Shown: positions 8,790 to 17,351 of the stretch, piece after piece | How the letters are laid out: each line of letters starts with the position of its first letter | Position numbering within the stretch: position 1 is the stretch's first letter | NCBI GenBank assembly: GCA_003241875.1 | Contig: QBLU01000027.1 | Location: 1 to 44,703 of the forward strand | From: Alphaproteobacteria bacterium | Lineage (GTDB): Bacteria; Pseudomonadota; Alphaproteobacteria; Sphingomonadales; Sphingomonadaceae | Length of the DNA stretch: 44,703 nucleotides | Direction: 5' to 3' | Notes under the pieces: generated by a model | The model's input: the letters and a program-made list of their open reading frames with translations, nothing else | What the model was told of the DNA's origin: nothing | Databases searched by the model: none | Translations under genes and position numbers: made by a program

Positions 8790-9495
8790 CGTAGAGCGTC
8801 TCTATCCCCTTGAAGTCGTGATCGACCGCGCGGAATTTCTTGCGCAGCCGCTTGATATGGGAATCGATGGTGCGATCGTCGACATAGACGTCGTCCTGGT
8901 AGGCCGCATCCATCAGCTGGTCGCGCGACTTGACGAATCCGGGTCGGCTGGCGAGCGTTTCGAGGATCATGAACTCGGTGACGGTCAGCGCGACATCGCC
9001 GCGGCGCCCCTCGCCGGCATCCCAGGTGACGCGATGGCGCGCCGGGTCCATCGTCAGCCGGCCGCGCACGATCGGTTCGGCGGCCGGTTCATCGCCCGTC
9101 GCCTCGGGCGGGGCGCGGCGGTTGGCGGCGCGGCGCAGCACGGCGCGGATGCGCTCGATCAGCAGGCGCTGGCTGAACGGCTTGCCGATATAATCGTCGG
9201 CCCCCATCGCGAGGCCCAGCGCCTCGTCGATCTCGGTGTCCTTCGATGTCAGGAAAATCACCGGCACCTCGGATTTTTCCCGCAGCCGGCGCAGCACCTC
9301 CATGCCGTCCATGCGCGGCATCTTGATGTCGAGCACGGCCAGGTCGGGCGGATTGTCGAGCAACGCCTTCAGCGCGGTGTCGCCGTCGGAATACATGCGC
9401 ACGGTAAAGCCCTCCGCCTGCAAGGCGATCGACACCGACGTCAGGATGTTGCGGTCGTCGTCGACCAGCGCGATGGTGGGGGCGTTGCCGGACAT
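8761..9495 (-). CDS. chvI: Response regulator ChvI, OmpR/PhoB family
   Basis: Cytoplasmic DNA-binding response regulator, partner of ChvG. The receiver domain (residues 5-120) shows the acidic pocket DDD at 12-14, the phospho-acceptor Asp56 in LDIKMP, the conserved Thr/Ser and Lys (LTSK, GKPF). The winged-helix output domain occupies about 150-240, ending in [14 protein letters not shown] chose the ATG at 9495 ([14 protein letters not shown]); a TTG upstream at 9531 would add an unlikely Ala/Pro tail. It is first in the chvI-chvG-hprK/rapZ-EIIA-ptsH operon and divergent from pckA, a classic alphaproteobacterial arrangement suggesting joint control of envelope, gluconeogenesis and PTS phosphorylation. 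Confidence 0.93.
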   Translation of the reverse strand: MSGNAPTIALVDDDRNILTSVSIALQAEGFTVRMYSDGDTALKALLDNPPDLAVLDIKMPRMDGMEVLRRLREKSEVPVIFLTSKDTEIDEALGLAMGADDYIGKPFSQRLLIERIRAVLRRAANRRAPPEATGDEPAAEPIVRGRLTMDPARHRVTWDAGEGRRGDVALTVTEFMILETLASRPGFVKSRDQLMDAAYQDDVYVDDRTIDSHIKRLRKKFRAVDHDFKGIETLYGVGYRFNED

Positions 9496-9592
9496 TGCCG
9501 GGGTTGTCGCGCCTGGCGCGCGCGATGGCAAGACGTGCGCGGCCGCCGCCGTCGCTCGCGCCGGCTTTCACGCGCGATTAACGCATGGGCTT

Positions 9593-9621
9593 TTGACGAA
9601 TACCCGCGCGTTCGCTATGCG
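9593..9621 (+). promoter_or_regulatory. Possible pckA promoter
   Basis: TTGACG (9593-9598) and TATGCG (9616-9621) are separated by 17 bases in the 213-base divergent region between chvI and pckA. This would give a leader of roughly 80 bases for pckA. The -10 is weak, so this is only a candidate. Confidence 0.35.
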
Positions 9622-9708
9622 CCCCGGTACGGGGAGATCGCGGTCGCAACGTCGACCATCATCGTTCCGGCGACCGCGGGGCTGCCGGCGTAAAGGAAGG
9701 ATTGGCGC

Positions 9709-11319
9709 GTGCCATCATCGATCGTTTCGAACCATGGCCTCGACGCCCAGGGTTACCCCACCTCGGCCGAACAGCATTGGAACCTCGGCACCGCGCCGCT
9801 CATCGAGCTGGCGGTGACGCGCGGGGAGGGCCTGTTGTCGAAGAACGGCGCGCTCGTCGTCGAAACCGGGAAGCACACCGGCCGCAGCGCCAATGACAAG
9901 TTCATCGTGCGCGATGCCGTCACCGAAGACGCGATCTGGTGGGGCAAGACCAACAAGGCGATCACGCCCGAGCAGTTCGCCGCCGTGAAGGCCGATTTTG
10001 CCGCCGCGCTCGCCGCCAAGGACCATCTGTTCGTCCAGGACCTGTTCGGCGGCTCGCAGCCCGAACATCGCGTGAAGGTCCGCGTCATCACCGAAAAGGC
10101 CTGGCACAGCCTGTTCATCCGCACGCTGCTGGTGCGGCCCGACGCGGGCCAGCTTGCCGATTTCCTGCCCGAATACACGATCATCGACCTGCCGAGCTTC
10201 AAGGCCGATCCGGCCCGCCACGGCTGCCGCAGCGAGACCATCGTGGCGGTCGATTTCGAGGGCAAGACCATCCTCATCGGCGGCACCGCCTATGCCGGCG
10301 AAATGAAGAAGAGCGTGTTCTCGATCCTCAACTATCTGCTGCCGCTGAAGGGCGTCATGCCGATGCATTGCTCGGCCAACATCGGCCCAAAGGGCGATAC
10401 CGCGGTGTTCTTCGGCCTGTCGGGCACCGGCAAGACGACGCTTTCCGCCGACGCCAGTCGCACGCTGATCGGTGACGACGAGCATGGCTGGTCCGACACC
10501 GCGGTCTTCAATTTCGAGGGTGGCTGCTATGCCAAGGTCATCCGCCTGTCGGCCGAGGCCGAGCCCGAAATCTATGCGACCACCCAGCGCTTTGGCACCG
10601 TGCTCGAAAATGTCGTTATCGATCCGGTGACGCGCGAAATCGATCTCGACGATAATGCGCTCGCCGAAAACAGCCGTGCCTCGTACCCGATCGATTTCAT
10701 CCCCAATGCCAGCGACGACAATCTCGGCCCCGTGCCCGACAATGTCATCATGCTGACCGCCGATGCTTTCGGTATCCTGCCGCCGATTTCCAAGCTGACG
10801 CCCGAACAGGCGATGTACCATTTCCTGTCGGGCTATACCGCCCGCGTCGCCGGCACCGAGATCGGCGTGACCGAGCCCGACGCGACGTTCAGCACCTGTT
10901 TCGGCGCGCCGTTCATGCCGCGCCACCCGTCGGTCTATGGCAATCTGCTGAAGGAGCGCATTGCCAAGGGCGGCGTCGACGTTTGGCTGGTCAACACCGG
11001 CTGGACCGGCGGCGGCGCCGGCACCGGCGGTACCGGTTCGCGGATGCCGATCAAGGCGACCCGCGCGCTGCTCAACGCCGCGCTCGACGGCACGCTGAAG
11101 ACCGGCGAGTTCCGCACCGACCACAATTTCGGCTTCCAGGTTCCCGTCGCAGTGCCCGGCGTCGACAGCAAGATCCTCAACCCGCGCGACACCTGGGCCG
11201 ACAAGGATGCCTATGACGCCAAGGCCAAGGCCCTGGTCGGCATGTTCATCGCCAACTTTGCCCAGTTCGCCGATCACGTCGATGCCGGTGTGATGGAGAG
11301 TGCGCCGAAGGCAGCCTGA
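9709..11319 (+). CDS. pckA: Phosphoenolpyruvate carboxykinase (ATP)
   Basis: Converts oxaloacetate and ATP to phosphoenolpyruvate, CO2 and ADP, the entry step of gluconeogenesis in the cytoplasm. The kinase-specific P-loop [13 protein letters not shown], the PEPCK signature region and the tail typical of ATP-type enzymes are all present in 536 residues, the normal length. The start is a GTG at 9709, eight bases after a strong AGGAAGG (9694-9700); no ATG in frame fits. It is divergent from chvI-chvG and the regulatory PTS genes, a linkage conserved in alphaproteobacteria that suggests carbon-dependent regulation. No clear intrinsic terminator follows before the toxin-antitoxin operator. Confidence 0.97.
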   Translation: MPSSIVSNHGLDAQGYPTSAEQHWNLGTAPLIELAVTRGEGLLSKNGALVVETGKHTGRSANDKFIVRDAVTEDAIWWGKTNKAITPEQFAAVKADFAAALAAKDHLFVQDLFGGSQPEHRVKVRVITEKAWHSLFIRTLLVRPDAGQLADFLPEYTIIDLPSFKADPARHGCRSETIVAVDFEGKTILIGGTAYAGEMKKSVFSILNYLLPLKGVMPMHCSANIGPKGDTAVFFGLSGTGKTTLSADASRTLIGDDEHGWSDTAVFNFEGGCYAKVIRLSAEAEPEIYATTQRFGTVLENVVIDPVTREIDLDDNALAENSRASYPIDFIPNASDDNLGPVPDNVIMLTADAFGILPPISKLTPEQAMYHFLSGYTARVAGTEIGVTEPDATFSTCFGAPFMPRHPSVYGNLLKERIAKGGVDVWLVNTGWTGGGAGTGGTGSRMPIKATRALLNAALDGTLKTGEFRTDHNFGFQVPVAVPGVDSKILNPRDTWADKDAYDAKAKALVGMFIANFAQFADHVDAGVMESAPKAA

Positions 11320-11340
11320 GGCAAGAGGATGGGTGGCTGA

Positions 11341-11370
11341 TTGCAGTCTTGTACCAAAACCGGTACAAGA
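11341..11370 (+). promoter_or_regulatory. YefM-type operator overlapping a promoter
   Basis: A perfect inverted repeat with nine-base arms TCTTGTACC (11347-11355) and GGTACAAGA (11362-11370), spacer six bases, sits directly before the antitoxin gene. YefM-family repressors are known to bind palindromes with a TGTAC core, which both arms contain. TTGCAG (11341-11346) and TACAAG (11364-11369) with 17-base spacing form a promoter whose -10 lies in the right arm, so bound antitoxin would block transcription. The expected start of the transcript falls at or next to the antitoxin ATG at 11375. Confidence 0.65.
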
Positions 11371-11374
11371 CCGC

Positions 11375-11629
11375 ATGGATGTCATCAGCTTCTCCGAGTC
11401 GCGTGCGAATCTCAAATCGCTGATGGATCGCGTCGTTGCGGACCGCACGCCGGTGGTCATCGCGCGTCAGAAGGCCGAGTCCGTGGTCATGGTGTCCCTG
11501 GCCGACTGGAACGCCCTGGAGGAAACCACTTACCTGCTGTCGACGCCGGCAAACGCGCGCAATCTGCGCGAGTCGATTGCCGAACTTGATGCCGGCAAAG
11601 GGCAGGAGCGTGACCTGGTCGACCTGTGA
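11375..11629 (+). CDS. yefM: Antitoxin, YefM/Phd family
   Basis: Antitoxin of a type II system: the N-terminal Phd/YefM fold binds the operator and the C-terminal tail neutralises the toxin. The opening MDVISFSESRANLKSLMDRV and the central TPVVIARQ/AESVVMVSLADWNAL blocks are characteristic; the acidic C-terminus (ELDAGKGQERDLVDL) is the toxin-binding end. Length 84 residues matches YefM. I start at the ATG at 11375, just after the operator; no Shine-Dalgarno is visible, which fits a leaderless message from the overlapping promoter. Its stop overlaps the toxin's GTG start (GTGA), so the two are translated together. Confidence 0.93.
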   Translation: MDVISFSESRANLKSLMDRVVADRTPVVIARQKAESVVMVSLADWNALEETTYLLSTPANARNLRESIAELDAGKGQERDLVDL

Positions 11630-11889
11630 GGCTGGTCTTTTCGACGCGCGCCTGGGATGAATGTCTCTACTGGCAGGCGACGCCCGCCACGCTGGCGCGG
11701 GTCAATGCGCTGATCCGGGAGGCCAGCCGCACGCCGTTCACCGGGACCGGCAAGCCGGAGCCACTGCGCGGTGACCTGAAGGGCTGGTGGTCGCGCCGCA
11801 TCACGGTCGAAGACCGGCTGGTCTATCGGGTTACCGGCCGTGGCGCCGACCAGTGTCTCGAAATCGCCCAGTGCCGATCGCATTACTGA
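11626..11889 (+). CDS. yoeB: Toxin YoeB, ribosome-dependent mRNA endonuclease
   Basis: Txe/YoeB-family toxin that cleaves mRNA in the ribosomal A site when freed from YefM. The 87-residue protein keeps the residues known to matter in E. coli YoeB: Glu45 in KPEPL, Arg64 in DRLVYR, and the C-terminal His86-Tyr87 pair. The start is a GTG overlapping the antitoxin stop. With all these residues intact it is probably functional. The pair lies between pckA and a nuclease-helicase gene, an accessory position. Confidence 0.93.
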   Translation: MRLVFSTRAWDECLYWQATPATLARVNALIREASRTPFTGTGKPEPLRGDLKGWWSRRITVEDRLVYRVTGRGADQCLEIAQCRSHY

Positions 11890-11954
11890 TGGCTGATTGA
11901 TCCGGTCTGGCGCGACAGCCTTGTGGCGACGCCCGCAGCCTGGCACCAGGCACC

Positions 11955-13967
11955 ATGGGGCGGGCTTATTTCGATGCGAGCGGCGCTGACCTTGCGGCCG
12001 CTGATCCGATGGCGATCTTTGGCGCGCTCGCCGCGGCGCTGAACTTCCCGGTGGAGGCGGCGCAGAAGGGCGCCTGGCTCACCGAAATCGCCCAGTTGCA
12101 GGTTATCGGTGCGGCGTTGCCCGATGCGCACATCTTTCTCGAATTCGCCATTCCGCGCATGGGGCGCCGCGCCGATGCGGTGATCGTTGTCGGCGGGCTC
12201 GTCTTCGTCCTCGAATACAAGGTCGGCGAGCGCGAATTCCCTCGCCACGCGGTCGAACAGGTCCATGGCTATGCCCTCGATCTCAAGAACTTCCACGTCA
12301 CCAGCCACGACAAGACGATCGTGCCGCTGCTGATCGCCACCGAGGCACCGCCGCAGCAGCTCGACTTCGGCTTCTATGCGCCCGACCGTGTCCACAGCCC
12401 GGTGCGGCTGGCGCCCGGTGACGTGCTGCCGACAATCCGTCGTATGGTCGCGGCGGGCGATGCGCCGCCGTTCGATGCCGTCGCCTGGGCGGCTGGCAGC
12501 TATCGCCCGACACCGAGCATCATCGAGGCCGCCGAGGCGCTGTATCGCGGCCACGACGTCACCGAGATTTCCCGCTCCGAAGCCGGTGCCGAGAACCTGA
12601 CGCTTACCGCCGCCGCGATCGAGGCTGTGGTTGCCGACATGAAGGCGACCGGCGGCAAGGCGATCTGTTTCGTCACCGGCGTGCCCGGCGCCGGCAAGAC
12701 GCTGGCCGGGCTCAACATCGCCTGCGGGCGGATGACACGCGATCTCGGCGAGGACGCGACCTTCCTGTCCGGCAATGGCCCGCTCGTCGATGTGCTGCGC
12801 GAAGCCCTGACGCGCGACGTGCGCGCCCGCAAGGGCCGGCCAGTGCCCGGCGATGCGCGCCATCTCGCCGAACGCTCCCCCGACAAATTCGTGCAGAACG
12901 TCCACCATTTCCGCGACGAGTACATCGCTGCCGATCAGGTCCCGTCCGAACACGTCGTCGTCTTCGACGAGGCCCAGCGCGCCTGGAATCAGGCGATGAC
13001 GGCGGATTTCATGCGCAAGAAGCGCGGCCAAGCCGGCTTTGACCAGTCTGAGCCGGCATTCCTGCTGTCGGTGATGGACCGCCGGCCGGACTGGTGCGTC
13101 GTCATCTGCCTGATCGGCGAGGGCCAGGAGATCAACCGCGGCGAGGCCGGTATCGCCGAATGGGTGCGCGCGCTGCAGGCCGAGCTGCCGCACTGGCAGG
13201 TGCATCTGCCACCACATCTGCTGGTCGAAGGCTCGGGGCTCGACGCCGGGCTTCGGTGGCATCTGGCGCGGCGGGTGGCGGCGCCCGATCCGGCCCTGCA
13301 CCTGGCGGTATCGGTGCGCTCGTTCCGGGCCGAAGTCGTCTCGGGCTATGTCGCGGCGCTGCTGGGAGAAGACGCCGGTGCCGCCGCGGCGCTGCGGCCC
13401 GCAACCGGCACGTTTCCGATCCTGCGCACTCGCAACCTGGCAGCGGCGCGGGCCTGGCTGCGCGCGCAGCGCCGTGCCGGCGAGCGCGCCGGCCTGCTCG
13501 CCTCATCGAACGCCCTCCGGCTGAAGCCCGAGGGGCTGTACGTCACGGCCGACATCGACGTCTGCTACTGGTTCCTCAACCCGACCGAGGACGTGCGATC
13601 GTCGAACAGTCTCGAGGATGCTGCCACCGAATTCGCCGTGCAGGGGCTGGAACTCGACTGGACCTGTGTCGCCTGGGATCTCAACCTGCGCCGCGGCGCC
13701 GGCTGGGAGGCACGCGAGTTCCGCGGCACGCGCTGGAACGCCATTCATGGCGAGGCCGATGTGCTGGGGCGCGCGGACTATGTGCGCAACGCCTATCGCG
13801 TGCTGTTGACCAGGGCGCGGCAAGGCATGGTGATCTTTGTGCCGCGTGGCGATGCCGCCGATGCGACGCGGCCACCGGCGGATTATGATGCGCTGGATGC
13901 CTGGTTGGCGGATTGCGGGGTGCCCGAGCTCAAAGCCGGCATGGATCGAAGCGACCGGAACCGCTAA
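11955..13967 (+). CDS. Predicted PD-(D/E)XK nuclease fused to Schlafen-group-3/DUF2075 helicase
   Basis: A 670-residue protein with two parts. The N-terminal about 150 residues show a PD-(D/E)XK nuclease pattern: Asp74 (RRADAVIV), Glu87-Tyr-Lys89 (LEYK) and a downstream Gln102-x3-Tyr106, like RecB-type nucleases. From about 230 onward is a superfamily-1-like P-loop helicase domain of the DUF2075 type: Walker A VTGVPGAGKTLAG, Walker B VVVFDEAQRAW, and a late motif NAYRVLLTRARQGMVIFVP typical of motif VI with its arginines. The predicted activity is nucleic-acid unwinding with cleavage; target and role are unknown. The ATG at 11955 is the best start though its ribosome site is weak. It follows YefM-YoeB by 65 bases on the same strand and ends beside palindromic repeats, so a small accessory or defence patch is plausible. 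Confidence 0.8.
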   Translation: MGRAYFDASGADLAAADPMAIFGALAAALNFPVEAAQKGAWLTEIAQLQVIGAALPDAHIFLEFAIPRMGRRADAVIVVGGLVFVLEYKVGEREFPRHAVEQVHGYALDLKNFHVTSHDKTIVPLLIATEAPPQQLDFGFYAPDRVHSPVRLAPGDVLPTIRRMVAAGDAPPFDAVAWAAGSYRPTPSIIEAAEALYRGHDVTEISRSEAGAENLTLTAAAIEAVVADMKATGGKAICFVTGVPGAGKTLAGLNIACGRMTRDLGEDATFLSGNGPLVDVLREALTRDVRARKGRPVPGDARHLAERSPDKFVQNVHHFRDEYIAADQVPSEHVVVFDEAQRAWNQAMTADFMRKKRGQAGFDQSEPAFLLSVMDRRPDWCVVICLIGEGQEINRGEAGIAEWVRALQAELPHWQVHLPPHLLVEGSGLDAGLRWHLARRVAAPDPALHLAVSVRSFRAEVVSGYVAALLGEDAGAAAALRPATGTFPILRTRNLAAARAWLRAQRRAGERAGLLASSNALRLKPEGLYVTADIDVCYWFLNPTEDVRSSNSLEDAATEFAVQGLELDWTCVAWDLNLRRGAGWEAREFRGTRWNAIHGEADVLGRADYVRNAYRVLLTRARQGMVIFVPRGDAADATRPPADYDALDAWLADCGVPELKAGMDRSDRNR

Positions 13968-13972
13968 CAATC

Positions 13973-14048
13973 CCGCTCAGGCTGAGCTTGTCGAAGCCGG
14001 GTCTCAAGGAGTGCTGTTCGGCGGCTTCGACAAGCTCAGCCTGAGCGG
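13973..14048. repeat. Palindromic repeat family A, copy 1
   Basis: Perfect inverted repeat, arms 13973-13998 and 14023-14048 (26 bases each), loop 24 bases; core GCTCAGGCTGAGCTTGTCGA. Other copies lie at 26422, 40789 and 44517. The right flank (TTTGAATGGA) recurs beside copy 2. It may also stop transcription of the helicase gene. Confidence 0.88.
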
Positions 14049-14085
14049 TTTCTTTGAATGGAAAGTGACACTGTGGCGCGAAGGT

Positions 14086-14156
14086 CGCGGCAAAGCCGCG
14101 CCCTTACGTCAGACGGATTCGGCTGGCATAAGCCCCCGCCGCCCCGCTGGCCGGGC
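14086..14156 (-). repeat. Dispersed repeat family C, copy 1 (reverse orientation)
   Basis: Read on the minus strand this stretch runs GGCCAGCGGGGCGG, then GCCAGCCGAATCCGTCTGAC, then a hairpin CGCGGC-TTT-GCCGCG (14086-14100). The same ordered blocks occur at 26284 and 44268. It lies 38 bases from family A copy 1, downstream of cysH. Confidence 0.6.
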
Positions 14157-14206
14157 CGGCGCGAGTCCGCGCCTTGCGCTTCGCGCCGGCTGCGGCCGCG
14201 CTGCGC

Positions 14207-14941
14207 CTAGAAGGCCGGATCGTGGATCCCGCACTCGCTCTTGTCCCAGCCGCGCCAGCGGCCGGCGCGGGGGTCTTCCCCGGGCTGCACCTGCGATGTG
14301 CAGGGTACGCAACCGACGCTGGGATAGCCTTGCGCCTCCAGCGGATGGCGGGGCAGCTTGCGGGCGTCGAATTCCGCGTCGATGGCGGACTTGGTCCAAT
14401 CGGCGAGTGGGTTGATCTTCAGCCGGCCTTCGTCGATCTCGAAACGCGGCAGCGCGCCGCGGCCGGCCTGGAAGCCCTTGCGGCCCGAAATCCAGGCATC
14501 GAACGGTGCCAGCGCGCGGCGCAGCGGCTCGACCTTCCTCAGGTCGCAGCAGCCGTCGGGGTCATAGCTCCAGCGCAGCGACGTCGCATCCTTCGCCGCC
14601 AGCAGCCGTGGATCGGGGCGATAGACGCGCAGGTCGGTAAAGCCCAGCTGCTCGGCCAGCGTGTCGCGATAGGCCAGCGTCTCGCCGAAAATCTTCTGCG
14701 TGTTGATGAAGATGACCGGCACGTCCTTGTCGACCGCCGCCACCAGGTCGAGCAGCACGGCGGATTCACTGCCGAACGACGATACCGCGGCAACGCGGCC
14801 TTGCAGTTCCCCGGCCAGCAGGTCGGCGAGCATGTCGGCAGTGCTTACGCCGGCATATTTCGCCGTCAGCCGCGCGACATCGGCAGCCGTGAACGGCGGC
14901 GCCGTCATGATGCTGTCGATGACGCGCGCGGCCTCAGCCAT
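14207..14941 (-). CDS. cysH: Assimilatory adenylyl-/phosphoadenylyl-sulfate reductase
   Basis: Reduces activated sulfate (APS or PAPS) to sulfite with thioredoxin or glutathione in the cytoplasm. The PP-loop-like nucleotide site (SSFGSESAVLL) is near residue 54. Cysteine pairs GCCDLRK and CVPC are the [4Fe-4S] ligands of the plant/bacterial APS-reductase type, and the catalytic Cys is in KSECGIH near the C-terminus. Because both iron-sulfur pairs are present, APS is the more likely substrate. Length 244 residues is normal. The start overlaps the DUF934 gene by eight bases. Last gene of the minus-strand cobA-DUF2849-cysI-DUF934-cysH operon. Confidence 0.94.
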   Translation of the reverse strand: MAEAARVIDSIMTAPPFTAADVARLTAKYAGVSTADMLADLLAGELQGRVAAVSSFGSESAVLLDLVAAVDKDVPVIFINTQKIFGETLAYRDTLAEQLGFTDLRVYRPDPRLLAAKDATSLRWSYDPDGCCDLRKVEPLRRALAPFDAWISGRKGFQAGRGALPRFEIDEGRLKINPLADWTKSAIDAEFDARKLPRHPLEAQGYPSVGCVPCTSQVQPGEDPRAGRWRGWDKSECGIHDPAF

Positions 14942-15419
14942 GCCGGAGTGCCCATACAGGCTGCTTGCCGTCGGCCGCCTTCATGTAGACGTAAGGATAG
15001 CGATCGAGCGTCGCCTGCACGACCTCGGGCGCCAGCGGCTTGTCCGGCGCAAAGCTGTCGAAGCCGACCCGACGCATGAACTCGATCTGGTCGACCAGCA
15101 CATCGCCAGCGGCGCGGATTTCCCCGGTAAAGCCCGCCTCGCGCAGGATCCGCGCCGAAGAATAGCCGCGACCGTCGCGGAATTTCGGGAACGCCACCTC
15201 GACCAGCTTCAGCCGGCCGAGATGCGGCACCAGGTCCCGCGCATCCTCGCCCGGATCGATGCGCACCGCGGCGAAGTTGCCGCCGGCCAGGAAGTCCGCC
15301 AGCGGCGCGATCGGGCCGTCATCGGGCGCATCGGTGCGCCAGCGCAGCAGCGCCGGGGCGTCGTCGAGCGCCGGGGAAGGCGCGCCGGCGACTGCGACCT
15401 GGTCCTGGTTATCAAGCAT
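14934..15419 (-). CDS. DUF934 protein of the sulfite-reductase operon
   Basis: Small cytoplasmic protein of the DUF934 family, almost always encoded between sulfite reductase and cysH in alphaproteobacteria; presumed accessory to sulfite reduction, biochemical role not established. The family's conserved stretch (VEVAFPKFRDGRGYSSARIL) and C-terminal VDQIEFMRRVGFDSF are clear. Start choice: the ATG at 15419 has AAGGA eight bases upstream, whereas the ATG at 15428 is part of that same ribosome site, so 15419 is preferred. It overlaps cysI by eight bases and cysH by eight. Confidence 0.9.
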   Translation of the reverse strand: MLDNQDQVAVAGAPSPALDDAPALLRWRTDAPDDGPIAPLADFLAGGNFAAVRIDPGEDARDLVPHLGRLKLVEVAFPKFRDGRGYSSARILREAGFTGEIRAAGDVLVDQIEFMRRVGFDSFAPDKPLAPEVVQATLDRYPYVYMKAADGKQPVWALRHG

Positions 15420-17052
15420 AAACGGCATCCTTGAACGGTGCCGGCCCGAGGCGGCGATAGGTGTCGAGAAACCGCTCCGACGGGTCGGCGCGGGCGGTGC
15501 GGTAAAAGGCGATCAGCTTGTCGACGGCCGCGACGATGCCGTTCTCGTCGAAGCCGGGCCCGAGGATCTTGGCCAGCGACGCGTCTTCGGCGCCGGAGCC
15601 GCCGAGGAGGAGCTGATAAGCTTCCTCGCCCTTCTTATCGACGCCCAGGATGCCGATGTGGCCGGCATGGTGGTGGCCGCAGCCGTTGATGCAGCCCGAG
15701 ATCTTGATCTTCAGCTCGCCGATATCCTGCTGCTCGGCCGTGTCGTCCTCGAACTTCGCGGCGATCTTCTGGGCGATCGGGATCGAGCGGGCGTTGGCCA
15801 GCGTGCAATAGTCCATGCCCGGGCAGACGATGATGTCGGTGACCTTGTCGAGGTTGGGCGTCGCCAGGTCGACCGCGTCCAGCGCCTGCCAGACGGCGTA
15901 AAGGTCGGCCTTGCGGACATGCGCCAGCACCAGGTTCTGGCTGTGCGTCACCCGGATTTCGTCATGGGCATAGCGTTCGGCGAGGTCGGCGATCACGTCC
16001 ATCTGCGCTGACGACGCGTCACCCGGAATGCCACGCTTCGGCTTCAGGCTGATCGTCGCGATGGCGTAGCCCGCCTGCTTGTGGGCGTGGACATTCTGGT
16101 CGACCCACAGCTTGAAATCGGGGTCCGACAGGTCGAGCGTATCGGGAGCACCGGCGTCATAGGCGGGCTCCGCGAACTGCGCGATGATGCGGTCGTATTC
16201 GGCCTTGGGCGCATCGAGGCCTAGCGGCTCCAGCACCGCCCATTCGGCTTCGACCGCCCTCGTGAACTCCTCGATACCGAGCTCGTTGACGAGGATCTTG
16301 ATGCGCGCCTTGTAGATGTTGTCGCGCCGGCCGAAGCGGTTGTAGACGCGCAAAATCGCTTCCGAATAGCTGAGGAACTGGCTGACCGGGATCCATTCGC
16401 GGACGACCTTGCCAATGATCGGGGTGCGGCCCATGCCGCCGCCGACATAGACGCGAAAGCCCAGGTCGCCCGCCTCGTTGCGGTACAACTGCAGGCCGAT
16501 GTCGTGCAGCTGGATGGCGGCGCGGTCGGTGTCGCTGGCGATGACGGCGATCTTGAACTTGCGCGGCAAAAAGCTGAATTCCGGGTGCAGCGTGGACCAT
16601 TGGCGCAGCAACTCCGCATAGGGACGAGGGTCCTCGACCTCGTCGGCGGCGGCGCCGGCGAACTGGTCCGAACTGATGTTGCGGATGCAGTTGCCGCTGG
16701 TCTGGAAGGCATGCATCTCGACCTTCGACAAATCGTCGAGCAGGTCCGAAAACTGCTCCAGCTTGATCCAGTTGTACTGGATGTTCTGGCGCGTGGTGAA
16801 ATGGCCATAATCGCGATCGTACTTGCGGGCGATGTGCGCCAGCATCCGCATCTGCGTGCCCGACAGCGTGCCATAGGGGATGGCGACGCGCAGCATATAG
16901 GCGTGCAGCTGTAGATACAGGCCGTTCATCAGCCGCAGCGGCTTGAACTGGTCCTCGGTGATCTCGTTCCGCAGCCGGCGGCCGACCTGGTCCTTGAACT
17001 CGGCGACCCGCGCGTCGACGATGGCCTGGTCATATTGGTCGTAGCGATACAT
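15412..17052 (-). CDS. cysI: Assimilatory sulfite reductase hemoprotein (nitrite/sulfite reductase family)
   Basis: Siroheme/[4Fe-4S] enzyme that reduces sulfite to sulfide with six electrons. Two ferredoxin-like halves are seen, and the cluster-siroheme ligands are in C-P-G-M-D-Y-C (Cx5C) and SGCINGCGHHH (Cx3C) in the C-terminal part, as in ferredoxin- or flavoprotein-dependent enzymes. Length 546 residues is typical of the alphaproteobacterial single-gene form; no CysJ flavoprotein is adjacent. It sits between DUF2849 (one-base overlap) and DUF934, and depends on the siroheme made by the methyltransferase at the head of the operon. A nitrite-reductase role is less likely given cysH in the same unit. 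Confidence 0.94.
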   Translation of the reverse strand: MYRYDQYDQAIVDARVAEFKDQVGRRLRNEITEDQFKPLRLMNGLYLQLHAYMLRVAIPYGTLSGTQMRMLAHIARKYDRDYGHFTTRQNIQYNWIKLEQFSDLLDDLSKVEMHAFQTSGNCIRNISSDQFAGAAADEVEDPRPYAELLRQWSTLHPEFSFLPRKFKIAVIASDTDRAAIQLHDIGLQLYRNEAGDLGFRVYVGGGMGRTPIIGKVVREWIPVSQFLSYSEAILRVYNRFGRRDNIYKARIKILVNELGIEEFTRAVEAEWAVLEPLGLDAPKAEYDRIIAQFAEPAYDAGAPDTLDLSDPDFKLWVDQNVHAHKQAGYAIATISLKPKRGIPGDASSAQMDVIADLAERYAHDEIRVTHSQNLVLAHVRKADLYAVWQALDAVDLATPNLDKVTDIIVCPGMDYCTLANARSIPIAQKIAAKFEDDTAEQQDIGELKIKISGCINGCGHHHAGHIGILGVDKKGEEAYQLLLGGSGAEDASLAKILGPGFDENGIVAAVDKLIAFYRTARADPSERFLDTYRRLGPAPFKDAVYA

Positions 17053-17351
17053 CAGATGACTTCCGTCGAAAGGCTGCCGCGCGCGAGATCGGCGCGGACG
17101 CTGGGGCCGGAGGCGCGGACGCGCTCGCGGGTGGTGGTGGGGAGCCAGTTGCCTGGGCCGCCGGTGACATCGATCAAGGCGGGATCATTGACGCGTTCGG
17201 CGGCGAGCAGGTCGGCAACCAGCGCCTCGCCCTCGGGGCCGATTTCGACGGCGTCGCGGATCTGCGTGCTCCAGTCGGAGCCGTCCCACCACAGCACATC
17301 GCCGGTTTCGAGCCGGTTGGCGGTCAGGACACGCTTCAGTTCACCGGGCAT
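17052..17351 (-). CDS. DUF2849 protein of the sulfate-assimilation operon
   Basis: A 99-residue cytoplasmic protein of the DUF2849 family, found next to sulfite reductase in alphaproteobacteria. It begins with the family's N-terminal pattern (LTANRLETGDVLWWDG). No catalytic motif is visible. Its start lies within the end of the siroheme methyltransferase gene (16-base overlap) and its stop touches the cysI start as TGATG, so it is tightly coupled to sulfite reduction; function unproven. Confidence 0.9.
   Translation of the reverse strand: MPGELKRVLTANRLETGDVLWWDGSDWSTQIRDAVEIGPEGEALVADLLAAERVNDPALIDVTGGPGNWLPTTTRERVRASGPSVRADLARGSLSTEVI

Noticed and set aside
13973-14156. CRISPR-like repetition
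   Set aside because: Repeats are palindromic pairs scattered between genes, with no regular spacers and no cas genes.
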